From NCBI RefSeq assembly GCF_000020125.1, contig NC_010681.1, positions 3,410,001 to 3,474,000 of the forward strand: 64,000 nucleotides of DNA, read 5' to 3'. Of this stretch, positions 40,208 to 48,649 are shown piece by piece. A program made the translations under genes and the position numbers. Source of the DNA: Paraburkholderia phytofirmans PsJN (GTDB lineage: Bacteria > Pseudomonadota > Gammaproteobacteria > Burkholderiales > Burkholderiaceae). Each line of letters opens with the position of its first letter. Position 1 is the first letter of the stretch. The notes under the pieces are model-generated. The model had not been told where the DNA came from. It did not search any database and was given only the letters and a program-made list of their open reading frames with translations.

Positions 40208-41799
40208 GCGCTCGGTCCTCCGCGAGAGTCGCTCGCAAGATCGCACGCGGCAATGCGCGCGGTCAGCGCGCGCAGCTCGTGTTCGAGCGCGCGGTCTTCG
40301 TCGACGAACGGCGACTGCGCGCCCACGCTGTCCATGAACGCCTGCAGCGGCGCCGGCACCGGCGTCGCGCTATCGATCTTCAAGCGCAGGCGCGCGGCTT
40401 GCACCGTCGCGAGCGTATGCGCGGCGGCGACCTGTTCGGTCAGTTCCAGCACGCGCAGACAGTCGCGCGCGGCGATCGTGCCCATGCTGACCTTGTCCTG
40501 ATTGTGCGCCTCGGTGGAGCGCGAAAAGACGCTCGCGGGCATCGTGTTCTTCAACGCCTCGGCAGTCCATGCGGACGACGAAATCTGCACCGCCTTGAAA
40601 CCGTGATTGATCGCGGCGCGCGCGGGCGCGGCGCCCGACAGATTGCGCGGCAAGCCGTTGTTAAAATTCACGTCGACCAGCAATGCGAGTTGCCGGTCCA
40701 TCAGATCGGCGAGATTGGCGACCGCGACCTTCAACGAGTCCATCGCGAAAGCGATATGGCCGCCGTAGAAGTTGCCGCCGTGCAGAACGCGTTCGTTGTC
40801 GGGATCGATCAGCGGGTTGTCGTTCGCGCTGTTCAGTTCGTTCTCGACATCGCGGCGCACCCACGAAAGTGCATCGCGCGCCACGCCGATCACATGCGGC
40901 GCGCAGCGAATCGAATAACGGTCCTGCAGACGGTGGCCCGGCGTGTCGTCGCGTCCGGACAAGTCATCGCGAATCCATGCCGCGGCTTCGGCCTGGCCGG
41001 CATGCGGCTTCACTTCGAAGAGCATCGCGTCGAAGTGCGCGGCGCGGCCGTCGAGCGCGACGGTGCACAGCGCGGTCAGACGCGCGGTGAGCCGCGTCAG
41101 ATGATCGGCGCGCGCGAACGCGAGACAGGCGAGACCCGTCATCACGGCCGTGCCGTTCATCAGCGCGAGGCCTTCTTTCGGCGCGAGCGTGAGCGGCGCA
41201 TGGCCGAGTTCGGCCCACACTTCGCGCACGTTGCGCAGCTGTCCTTCGAACATCACGTCGCGTTCACCTGCGAGCGCGGCGGCCACATACGAGAGCGGCG
41301 TGAGATCGCCGCTCGCGCCGACCGAGCCTTCCGACGGAATGCGCGGCAGCACACGGTGATTGACCAGATCGGCCAGACGTTCGAGCAACACGGGACGCAC
41401 GCCGGAAAAACCATAAGCGAGCGAGTTGAGGCGCGCGGCGATCACCGCGAGCGTTTGCGCGTCGTCGAGATATTGGCCCATGCCACAGCCGTGATAGCGC
41501 GTGAGTTGCAGCGGCAACGCTTCGACCAGTTCCATCGGCACGTCGACCACACAGGCGTCCCCGTAACCGGTGTTGACGCCGTACACCGTCGCGCCCGCGG
41601 CCAGATGCCGGCGCAGGAAATCCGCGCCGCGCTGGATGCGCGCGCGCCATGCCGGATCGTCGCTCAAGGCAACCGGCGCGCGATGCTGCGCAATCGCGAC
41701 GACCTCTTCGATCGTCAGCTTGCGGCCGCCGATCACCACCGCCGCGTCGTTCACATTTGCGCCCGCATTCGGCACATCGATCAGATCATGTTCGGCCAT
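40204..41799 (-). CDS. Aromatic amino acid ammonia-lyase (HAL/PAL/TAL fold) in the aryl-polyene operon
   Basis: 531 residues from MAEHDLIDVPNAG, overlapping the upstream gene by 14 bp. The MIO prosthetic group would form from Ala-Ser-Gly in SVGASGDLTPLSY. The catalytic loop VYGVNTGYGDACV and NNGLPRNLSGA, SSAWTAEALKNTMPASVFSR are conserved. The substrate-selectivity pair reads Tyr-His in LTRYHGCGMG, not Ser-His of histidine lyases nor His-Leu/Phe-Leu of plain tyrosine/phenylalanine lyases. No hut genes are near. It probably supplies or modifies an aryl acid, as the tyrosine lyase does in flexirubin synthesis, but the substrate is not settled. Confidence 0.85.
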   Translation of the reverse strand: MAEHDLIDVPNAGANVNDAAVVIGGRKLTIEEVVAIAQHRAPVALSDDPAWRARIQRGADFLRRHLAAGATVYGVNTGYGDACVVDVPMELVEALPLQLTRYHGCGMGQYLDDAQTLAVIAARLNSLAYGFSGVRPVLLERLADLVNHRVLPRIPSEGSVGASGDLTPLSYVAAALAGERDVMFEGQLRNVREVWAELGHAPLTLAPKEGLALMNGTAVMTGLACLAFARADHLTRLTARLTALCTVALDGRAAHFDAMLFEVKPHAGQAEAAAWIRDDLSGRDDTPGHRLQDRYSIRCAPHVIGVARDALSWVRRDVENELNSANDNPLIDPDNERVLHGGNFYGGHIAFAMDSLKVAVANLADLMDRQLALLVDVNFNNGLPRNLSGAAPARAAINHGFKAVQISSSAWTAEALKNTMPASVFSRSTEAHNQDKVSMGTIAARDCLRVLELTEQVAAAHTLATVQAARLRLKIDSATPVPAPLQAFMDSVGAQSPFVDEDRALEHELRALTARIAACDLASDSRGGPSA

Positions 41800-43513
41800 T
41801 CGCGCCTCGCTTGGGGCTGGCCCAGAAATCGAAGAAATTGAACCATTGATAAGGTGCCTTGCGGCAATAGTGTTCGAGACGCACGGCATAGCGCTGCGCC
41901 CACGCGGCGAGATGCTGCGCGCGTTCACGGCGCGGCAGTTCGATGCGCTCGGCGAACGGTTCGAAATACAGACGGTAGCCGTCGCGCTCTTTCAGGCAGA
42001 AGAACAAATAGACCGGGCAGCCGAGCGCATGCGCGAGCACGTAGGGACCCTGCGCGAACGGCGCGGTCGAGCCGAGGAATTGCGCCTCGGTCGTGCGGCC
42101 CGCTTCGTGCGCGGGCACGCGGTCGCCGACGATCACCAGCAGCTCGCCGGCATCGACGCGCTCCTGCATCATCATCGCGGTCTCGGGACCAAAGTCGCTG
42201 ACTTCGAGCAGATGCTTCGCGAACTCGCTATTGGCCGAGGCCAGCACGCTGTTGAAGCGGCGCGCGTGTTCCGTATAGACGACCGCTGTGACCTTCGCAT
42301 AAGCGCCCTGCGCGGCGAGCGCGCGGGTCATCTCCAGATTGCCGAGATGCGCGCCGATCACGAGCGCGCCTTTGCCGCTCGCCACCAACGCTTCGAACGC
42401 CGAAGGATCTTCGAATTTGACGTCGGCGTTGTTCACGCGCCCCGACCATGCCGCGAGTTTGTCGAAGCCCGATTGCGCGAACGCCAGCATATGGCGGTAC
42501 GCGGACAGCCAGCCTGGACGCGGCGTGTCCGCGTGCGGCGCAACCTCGCCGAGATGCTTGAAATAGTTGCTGGAAGCTTCGCGCGCGGCGCGGCCCGTCA
42601 GCAGAAAATACGCGACGATCGGATGCAGCCACAGCGCGGTAAAGCGTCGGCCGAACAGCTTGCAACTCAGCGCGAGCAGCGACATGCCCAGATGACTGCC
42701 GCGTTCGGCGATGCGCCACCAGTCCTGTTCGTTTTCTTTGCCCTGCTCGCCTGCACGTGCGGAGCGACGCGGCATGACCTTGTGCGCGAGCAGCATCGGC
42801 AGACGCCACAGCATGCCGAACACGAGCCGCGTATGACTGCGGCTGATGCGCACGTTGTCCCACAGCACGTCGAAATGCGAGACGCCGTCGTTCGCGTAGG
42901 TGACGCGCGTTGCAATCGAGCGGAATGCCGCGCGCCGCCAATACAGACGCACGAGGATCTCAATGTCGAAGTCCATGCGTGTCGGCAACCGCACGCTGTC
43001 GATCAGATCGCAGGCCAGCGCCAGCGGATAAAGGCGAAAGCCGCACATCGAGTCGCGGATCGTCAGCGAAAGCGTTTCGATCCATACCCACACGTGCGTC
43101 AAATAACGGCCGTAGAGACGCGCTTTCGGCACGCTCTCGTCGTAGACCGGGCGGCCGAGAATCACCGCGTCCGGTTCGGCGCGTGCCGCTTCGATGAAAC
43201 GCGGCACGTCGCTGGCGTCGTGCTGACCGTCGGCGTCGATCTGCAACGCGTGCGTGTAGCCCGCCTTGCGCGCGGCGCGCAATCCCGCCATCACGGCAGC
43301 GCCTTTGCCGCCGTTCACCGGCAGACGCAGCAGCGTGAGCCGCCCGGCGTACTGCTGCGCGAGCGTGGCGAGCACCTGCTGGGTAGCCTCGTCGCTGCCG
43401 TCATCGGCGACGAAAAACGGCAGGTCGTGAACCGCCAGATGCGCGACGGTCGAGCCGATCGCGTCCTTATGGTTGTAGATCGGAATGACGATGCATGGGG
43501 AGAACGTCGTCAC
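41786..43513 (-). CDS. apeJ: Bifunctional glycosyltransferase 2 / LpxL-type acyltransferase, ApeJ-like
   Basis: 575 residues from a GTG at 43513, whose GTGA overlaps the stop of the ligase gene. An ATG 12 codons upstream is inside that gene. Residues ~1-230 are a GT2 domain (FSPCIVIPIYNHKDAIGS, FVADDGSDEATQ, QIDADGQHDASDVP with the DxD-like metal motif). Residues ~270-560 are a lipid A-type lauroyl acyltransferase with the HxxxxE motif in VIGAHLGNLEMTRAL. The fusion is typical of aryl-polyene loci and is thought to assemble the lipid or sugar anchor of the pigment. Confidence 0.9.
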   Translation of the reverse strand: MTTFSPCIVIPIYNHKDAIGSTVAHLAVHDLPFFVADDGSDEATQQVLATLAQQYAGRLTLLRLPVNGGKGAAVMAGLRAARKAGYTHALQIDADGQHDASDVPRFIEAARAEPDAVILGRPVYDESVPKARLYGRYLTHVWVWIETLSLTIRDSMCGFRLYPLALACDLIDSVRLPTRMDFDIEILVRLYWRRAAFRSIATRVTYANDGVSHFDVLWDNVRISRSHTRLVFGMLWRLPMLLAHKVMPRRSARAGEQGKENEQDWWRIAERGSHLGMSLLALSCKLFGRRFTALWLHPIVAYFLLTGRAAREASSNYFKHLGEVAPHADTPRPGWLSAYRHMLAFAQSGFDKLAAWSGRVNNADVKFEDPSAFEALVASGKGALVIGAHLGNLEMTRALAAQGAYAKVTAVVYTEHARRFNSVLASANSEFAKHLLEVSDFGPETAMMMQERVDAGELLVIVGDRVPAHEAGRTTEAQFLGSTAPFAQGPYVLAHALGCPVYLFFCLKERDGYRLYFEPFAERIELPRRERAQHLAAWAQRYAVRLEHYCRKAPYQWFNFFDFWASPKRGANGRT

Positions 43514-45216
43514 GCGGCCTCCCCGTAGACGATCACGCCGGACGCGCATTCACGGCCGTTCATGCGATAAGCAAACTGCACCCGCCGACGCGTCACGTCG
43601 TGCGCGAGCGTGAGCTTGAGCACCGCGCCCGGCGAGACCGGCGCCATGAATTTCAGACGATCGATCGACGCCAGCGCGCGCACGCCCGGCACGTGCTCGG
43701 CGGCCAGACGCATCGCCCAATCGACCTGGACGACGCCAGGCAGAATCGGCAGACCGGGAAAGTGGCCGGCGAAATGCACGAGCGTGGGCGGCACGCGCAA
43801 CTCGTAGTGCAGCGTGTCGCCGTTGCGCGCCTCGGCCAGCACTTCCATGCCCTCGCTACGCGGTGCGAACGCGGCCGCCACGGCAGCGACCGGCAGTTTG
43901 CCGCGTGCGTCGAACGGCAACGTGACGCGAAAACGCCAATGGCGCGGCAGCACGACGACATCGAAATATTCGGCGAGATGGCGGCGCAGGACTTTCGCGA
44001 GCGCCACACGGCCTTCGTCGCGCAAAGCCGCGCAGCCCGCTTCGGTCAGCGCTACGACCGCGCCGACGCGCTCGCGCGAGGCGCCTTCCAGCGGCACGAT
44101 TGCCGCTTGCGCCACATACGGGTGCAGCGCGAGGCGCGCTTCCAGTTCCGGCAGCGAGACGCGTTTGCCGTCGAGCTTGAGCACGCGGTCGAGCCGGCCT
44201 TGCAGGCGGAAACGGCCCTCGTCGTCGAAGGCGATCTTGTCGTCGGTGCGGTGCCAGCCGGCGTGATCGAGATGCGGCGAGCGGACGTTCAGCGCGCCGT
44301 CGTCGTCGCGGCGCACTTCGATGCCGGACACCGCTTGCCAGGCGTCGGTCTGATCCTGGCGCCGCCACGCGATGCCGCCGGTTTCCGTGCTGCCGTAAAT
44401 TTCAAGCGGCGCGGCGCCGTACGCGGCGGCGTATTCCTGTGCGGCTTCGAGCCCGAGAGGACCGCCCGATGAAAAGAACGCGCGCGGTGCCGGCGTCAGG
44501 TCCGCGAAACCGGGCAACGCGGGCCAGCGCGACAGTTGTGCGGGCGTCGATACGATCACCGCCGCACCGCATTGCTCGATCTGCGTTTGCAGATGCAACG
44601 GCTCGATGCTCACCGCGCGATCGAATGCGCGGCCGGCTGCGAGCGGCCATAGCACGCGGAACAGCAGACCGTAAATGTGGTGATGCGGCACGCTCGCAAG
44701 CATCGTCGCGTCGCCGACTAGCGCGCCCCACTGCTTTTCGAGCGTATGCACTTCGGCGTTGAATTGCGCGAGCGTCTTGCGGATCGGCTTGGGGCGGCCG
44801 CTGCTGCCTGAGGTGTAGAGCGTGAGCGGAGCTTGAGGGTCGATCGGGTAAGCGGCGCGGGATGTATGCGCCGGGGCGGCGTCGGCAGCAAACGCGGCCG
44901 GCGGCAAATCCGCGTCCGTCAGTACCACTTCATACGCGTCGGCGAGATCGGCGAGATAACCCGGCGTCGAGTTGGCCGGAATCACCGGCTCCTTGCCGCA
45001 CGCGAACAGCGCAAAGAGCGCGCAGGCGAAATCGAACGGATCGTCGATGCACAGCGCGTAGCGTTGCGCGTCTCGCGTTTGCACGAGCGCGATCAGCGCG
45101 GCAACACGCGCGCGAAACGCCGTGCGATCGAGCAGCGTGGCGCCGTCCCGGCATACGGGTGCATACATCGCGGCAGCGTCATCGGCCACCGACAACAGAT
45201 CGTGCAACGCGATCAT
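43510..45216 (-). CDS. apeH: Aryl acid-ACP ligase fused to an ApeI-like hotdog dehydratase
   Basis: 568 residues. The N-terminal ~450 residues are an adenylating enzyme: phosphate loop LTLYTSGSSGRPKP, LEIYGSTETGGIAWR, then HRTDDKIAFDDEGRFRLQGRLDRVLKLDGKRVSL with the conserved Asp and the hinge, and the GxxGKLPVAAV-like A10 lysine region. From ~residue 465 a FabZ-type hotdog follows with HFAGHFPGLPILPGVVQVDWAM, the catalytic His motif. In many loci ApeH and ApeI are separate proteins; here they are one chain without an intervening stop. It should load the aryl starter on the ACP and help dehydrate intermediates. Confidence 0.88.
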   Translation of the reverse strand: MIALHDLLSVADDAAAMYAPVCRDGATLLDRTAFRARVAALIALVQTRDAQRYALCIDDPFDFACALFALFACGKEPVIPANSTPGYLADLADAYEVVLTDADLPPAAFAADAAPAHTSRAAYPIDPQAPLTLYTSGSSGRPKPIRKTLAQFNAEVHTLEKQWGALVGDATMLASVPHHHIYGLLFRVLWPLAAGRAFDRAVSIEPLHLQTQIEQCGAAVIVSTPAQLSRWPALPGFADLTPAPRAFFSSGGPLGLEAAQEYAAAYGAAPLEIYGSTETGGIAWRRQDQTDAWQAVSGIEVRRDDDGALNVRSPHLDHAGWHRTDDKIAFDDEGRFRLQGRLDRVLKLDGKRVSLPELEARLALHPYVAQAAIVPLEGASRERVGAVVALTEAGCAALRDEGRVALAKVLRRHLAEYFDVVVLPRHWRFRVTLPFDARGKLPVAAVAAAFAPRSEGMEVLAEARNGDTLHYELRVPPTLVHFAGHFPGLPILPGVVQVDWAMRLAAEHVPGVRALASIDRLKFMAPVSPGAVLKLTLAHDVTRRRVQFAYRMNGRECASGVIVYGEAA

Positions 45217-45875
45217 GCCGCCTCCGAGCGTGCCGCGCGCGGCAGCACGACCAGATAACGCCAGATGACCTCAGCCACCAGCAGCACGCCGATCAGCACA
45301 TAGGCGATCGCGCCGTTGTAGAGCGACCAGCTCGCCCGGCTCCAGTACACCGCCGTGTACGCGGAAAACACGCCGTTCAGCGCGAAGAACGCGCACCACA
45401 CCTGGGTCACGCGCAGCGTATGGCGCACCGCGCCCGGCGGCAGATTCGGATTGCCGAGACGCGCGAATTTTTCGATCATCGACGGCCCACGCACGAGCGT
45501 CGCGCCGAACGCGATCAGCAAGCCCAGATTGACGAGCGACGGATAAAGACGCAACAGCAGCTCGCTATTGGTCAAGACGATCGCCGCCGACGCGCAGCTG
45601 AGCAAACCGACCACGGTCCAGTCGATCGAGGAGAGCCGCCGCAGCGAGGTCGCGACCGGCCCGCTGCCGGCCCAGCGCTGCAGCCACAGGATCGCGAACA
45701 GCATGCAGCCGACGTAGCGCGGCGTGTCCCATTTCCAGGCACACAGAATCAGCGCGGGGTACGCGAGCTTCAACAGCACCTGCACGACGGTTTTGCCCAG
45801 ATGGCGCTCAGTGCCGGGCGAGGCATCGGCAACCCGGTCCGCCGCCGCTTGCGTTCGCGAGCGCACGGCGGACAT
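45213..45875 (-). CDS. apeG: Aryl-polyene inner-membrane protein (COG4648 type)
   Basis: 220 residues with five or six hydrophobic helices. Typical stretches are LLKLAYPALILCAWKWDTPRYVG, RRWAGSGP-like loop, SIDWTVVGLLSCASAAIVL, LPPGAVRHTLRVTQVWCAFFALNGVFSAYTAVY. ApeG has no known biochemical role; it is constant in aryl-polyene loci next to the ACPs and the ligase. It overlaps the ACP gene by one base and the ligase gene by four. Confidence 0.85.
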   Translation of the reverse strand: MSAVRSRTQAAADRVADASPGTERHLGKTVVQVLLKLAYPALILCAWKWDTPRYVGCMLFAILWLQRWAGSGPVATSLRRLSSIDWTVVGLLSCASAAIVLTNSELLLRLYPSLVNLGLLIAFGATLVRGPSMIEKFARLGNPNLPPGAVRHTLRVTQVWCAFFALNGVFSAYTAVYWSRASWSLYNGAIAYVLIGVLLVAEVIWRYLVVLPRAARSEAA

Positions 45876-46126
45876 CAGCCCTGTGCCGCCAGCAGCGATT
45901 CGACCGCACCGATCACATCGCCGACGGTGCGCACCGACTTGAACTCTTCCGGCTTGATGCGGCGCCCGGTCATTTCCTGCAGTTTGATCGCGAGGTCGAC
46001 GGCGTCGATGCTGTCGAGATCGAGGTCTTCGAACAGATGCGCCTCGGGCGTGACGCGCTCGGGCTCGATAGCGAAGTTCTCTTTGAAGATGGCGCGGATG
46101 CGCTCCAGAATCTCTGCCTCGGACAC
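45875..46126 (-). CDS. apeF: Acyl carrier protein, second of pair
   Basis: 83 residues from a GTG start (AAGGGG about 10 bases upstream). The phosphopantetheine serine is in DLDLDSIDAVDLAIKLQE. Acidic surface and four-helix size fit an ACP. It lies 3 bp after the other ACP gene, the only real gap in the first part of the operon. Two ACPs per aryl-polyene locus are normal. Confidence 0.92.
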   Translation of the reverse strand: MSEAEILERIRAIFKENFAIEPERVTPEAHLFEDLDLDSIDAVDLAIKLQEMTGRRIKPEEFKSVRTVGDVIGAVESLLAAQG

Positions 46127-46129
46127 GGT

Positions 46130-46429
46130 TTATTCCCCTTTTCTGGTTGTTTCGTTCACGGCGTGCACCGCTTCGCGCTGGCTCGCCACCAGCGCCGCCA
46201 GTGTGCTGATCGAGCGGAAGTGTTCGCGCGTGCGCTCGTCGTTCGCTGCGATGGTCAGTTGGTAGTGTTTGCGCAGCACGATGCCGATTTCGAGCGCGTC
46301 GATCGAATCGAGACCGATGCCGTCGGTATCGAACAACGGTGCATCGTCGTCGATATCGGCCGGGCTCAGGTCTTCCAGATCGAGAGCTTCGATCAGGAGC
46401 TGTTTAATTTCCAGTTTTAAAGAATCCAT
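46130..46429 (-). CDS. apeE: Acyl carrier protein, first of pair
   Basis: 99 residues from MDSLKLEIKQLLIEALDL. The phosphopantetheine serine is in DGIGLDSIDALEIGIVLRK. The C-terminus is extended by about 15 residues relative to the other ACP. The start lies 26 bp inside the acyltransferase gene. ApeE carries the growing aryl-polyene in characterised systems. Confidence 0.92.
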   Translation of the reverse strand: MDSLKLEIKQLLIEALDLEDLSPADIDDDAPLFDTDGIGLDSIDALEIGIVLRKHYQLTIAANDERTREHFRSISTLAALVASQREAVHAVNETTRKGE

Positions 46430-47198
46430 AATCGAACAGGTGCTGGGTAATGTGGGCTTCGACGGCGCTCGTCACGCTACGCGCCGCGAGAGCCGGTGGA
46501 GTGTCATGGGCCGCGAGCTGGTCGACGCCGAGCGGTTCGAGCACGTTCACGCGCATTCTGAACGCGCGCGCCGGCACGTCGTACCAGCGCATCTGCTTGG
46601 TGAATGCGGGCGGATCGCAGTCCATCAGCACGGGGACGATCGGCGCGCCGACCTTCAGCGCCATGTGCGCGAATCCGCGCGAAAACGCATGCAACCGGTT
46701 CGGCGCGGGGCTGCGCGTGCCTTCCGGAAAAATGATCATGGTATAGCCTGCGGCCAGTTGCTTCGCGCCGGCCTCGACGAGTTCCGCGGGATCGGCATTG
46801 CTGACGTATTCCGCCGAGCGCACGATGCCCCAGAAACACGGGTTGCTCCAGTGCGCGTTTTTCACCACGCAGCAGGCATGCGGCGTGAGCGACAGCAGCA
46901 CCATTACATCGAGATAGGTCGGGTGATTGGCGACCACGATCGCCGGGCCGCCCGCGCGCAACGCCTGCACGCCCGACACTTCCAGTTCCATCACGCCGAT
47001 GCGTTGCAATACCGCGACCAGCACACGAAAAAACCAGTGAATCACGCTCGTCACCGCGAATTGGCGCGAGGCGCGGTGCGGCCACACCCAGGCAAGCGGA
47101 AACACCACCACGGAAAACAGCACGCCGCACACGCCGAAGACCACGAAAGCCATGCCGGTCGCGCAGAATCGCCATAAGTAATCAAGCCGCGCGGTCAT
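46404..47198 (-). CDS. apeD: 1-acyl-glycerol-3-phosphate-type acyltransferase, ApeD-like
   Basis: 264 residues from MTARLDYLWRFCATG; a longer frame upstream lies within the KS-like gene and is rejected. Hydrophobic helix at residues 10-35 anchors it to the inner membrane. The PlsC motifs are AIVVANHPTYLDVMVL (NHxxxxD) and MIIFPEGTRSP (FPEGTRS). It probably transfers an acyl or aryl-polyenoyl group to a glycerol or sugar anchor. It overlaps its neighbours by 17 and 26 bp. Confidence 0.88.
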   Translation of the reverse strand: MTARLDYLWRFCATGMAFVVFGVCGVLFSVVVFPLAWVWPHRASRQFAVTSVIHWFFRVLVAVLQRIGVMELEVSGVQALRAGGPAIVVANHPTYLDVMVLLSLTPHACCVVKNAHWSNPCFWGIVRSAEYVSNADPAELVEAGAKQLAAGYTMIIFPEGTRSPAPNRLHAFSRGFAHMALKVGAPIVPVLMDCDPPAFTKQMRWYDVPARAFRMRVNVLEPLGVDQLAAHDTPPALAARSVTSAVEAHITQHLFDYGFFKTGN

Positions 47199-47964
47199 GC
47201 CACCTCCAATGCCAGGTGGCGCCGGCGTTTTGCCAGGCGGCGGGCAGGCCGGTTTCCAGACAGTGCTGCAGCGCCTGGCTCTGGGTCGCGAAGAGGGTTT
47301 CCGGGGCGGTGCTTTTTGGCCTGTCTGTCCCGTCTGTTTCGTCTGCCACTTCCATCCCGCCTGTTTCGCCTGCGCGGGTTTTGTACAACGGCGCGGAGTC
47401 TGACTGGACTGCGCGTGACACCCAGCACTCCAGCTCGCCCGTCGCCGTTTCGCTATCCAGCAGGATCGCGATCGCGCCGCCCTGCACTTCGTCTTCGATC
47501 GTGCCGTATGCCGAATCGGCCGGTTCGTCCGCGTAGACGAGCAGCGTCGGCGAACCCGGCTGCGTGGCATATTGCGCATGGGCTTCCAGCAGCGCGTAAC
47601 CCAACGTTTCCGCACCGGCGGAGATCGCGCTCGCCGCGGAGCGGTCGCCGCGCGCAATGCCGAACACGCCGGTCATGGCATTGAGCACCGAGAGGCTGAA
47701 GGCGGTCGGCGAAACCGGCTCGCCCGCGCTGATGGCGCGCAAGATATCCGTGGTGCGCCGCAATTCGCCGTGGCGCGAGGCGAACACGACCCGCACCGCA
47801 TCTCTCGCGACACAATCGTGCGCAACCTTCAGCGCCACTCTGGACAGAGTGCTCAGGCGACGCCGCACGATCGGCTCGATGAAGCCGATATCGGGTGCGG
47901 CAGATGCGGCAGCAGGCCAGCTAGACCAGCGAGCGACCGGAATGGTCCAGTGCAGATCGGGCAT
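47182..47964 (-). CDS. apeC: Ketosynthase-like chain length factor, ApeC-like
   Basis: 260 residues from MPDLHWTIPVARWSSW; a GTG at 48027 would add 21 residues. It is a half-size ketosynthase of the Ketoacyl-synt_2 type: IGFIEPIVRRRLSTLSRVALKVAHDC and FSLSVLNAMTGVFGIARGDRSAASAISAGAETLGYAL. The active-site Cys position is Ala/Gly (AISAGAETLG), so it should not condense by itself. ApeC serves as chain-length factor with ApeO. It is the first gene of the operon. The Gln/Thr/Asp-rich insert before the C-terminus is loosely conserved. Confidence 0.82.
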   Translation of the reverse strand: MPDLHWTIPVARWSSWPAAASAAPDIGFIEPIVRRRLSTLSRVALKVAHDCVARDAVRVVFASRHGELRRTTDILRAISAGEPVSPTAFSLSVLNAMTGVFGIARGDRSAASAISAGAETLGYALLEAHAQYATQPGSPTLLVYADEPADSAYGTIEDEVQGGAIAILLDSETATGELECWVSRAVQSDSAPLYKTRAGETGGMEVADETDGTDRPKSTAPETLFATQSQALQHCLETGLPAAWQNAGATWHWRWHDRAA

Positions 47965-48569
47965 ATCGGTGTTCGCGCGTAGAAGCGAGGAGAGGCTGAA
48001 GCGCCTGACGGAATACGGCACCGTCACAGCGTGAACGCGCCGCGCGGACCGGCAATCTCCAGCCGGGGTCGATCCAATCTTATTAGATGGGGTTCAGCGG
48101 ATTAACGGCACTTGGCCCTGATTATTTAGCCGCCTTTGTCAATTCGTCCGAAAGATTGTCGTGGGCGTCCTATGGTCGCCGGAATCATACTGAATATTCT
48201 CGGATAAATCAGCTTCGAAAGACGTATCCATCTGTATCCGTTTCTCTCACGCGACGCCCGCGTGGCAAGCCATGGCACAGGCCTCCGACGCCGTATTCCG
48301 CTTGGCTGACGGACCCTTTCCCCATCAGCGGCGCGGCTTGCCGCCGATCCGGACCCGGAAATAATTCGCTGAAATCCGGTAATACTTTCAATTTACTTTC
48401 TTAAAAAGTGTTTCAGATTGGGGGCTGCTGCGTCGTTAGCCGGCCTCATTTTGAATGCGTAACGCACGGGCGAGGCCGTTCTGCCGTTCAAGCGATGCAA
48501 TTGGGGCATGCGGATGCCCGACGGCGACATCGGGGCGTGGCGCATTGCGCTCTCCGGCGGGAAAAGCAG
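47965..48569. promoter_or_regulatory. Promoter region of the aryl-polyene operon (about 600 bp without a gene)
   Basis: The region is clearly AT-richer than its surroundings between 48070 and 48240. On minus it contains an exact TTGACA (48137-48142), but no -10 box at 16-18 bp spacing, so the start site is not fixed. Open frames here (for example 48087-48404 plus) lack a ribosome binding site and coding bias. Confidence 0.45.
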
Positions 48570-48601
48570 AACGGCCCGGCAGGGTGACCTGCCGGGCCGT
48601 T
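48570..48601 (-). terminator. Candidate Rho-independent terminator of the DUF4136 gene
   Basis: A 14 bp perfect stem (AACGGCCCGGCAGG / CCTGCCGGGCCGTT) with loop GTGA, 48 bp after the stop at 48650. The T-tract after it on minus is interrupted (TTCTGCTTTT). Confidence 0.7.
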
Positions 48602-48649
48602 TATCTACCACCCACGTCGCCGTTTGACCGCGCGCCAGCAAGATACTCT

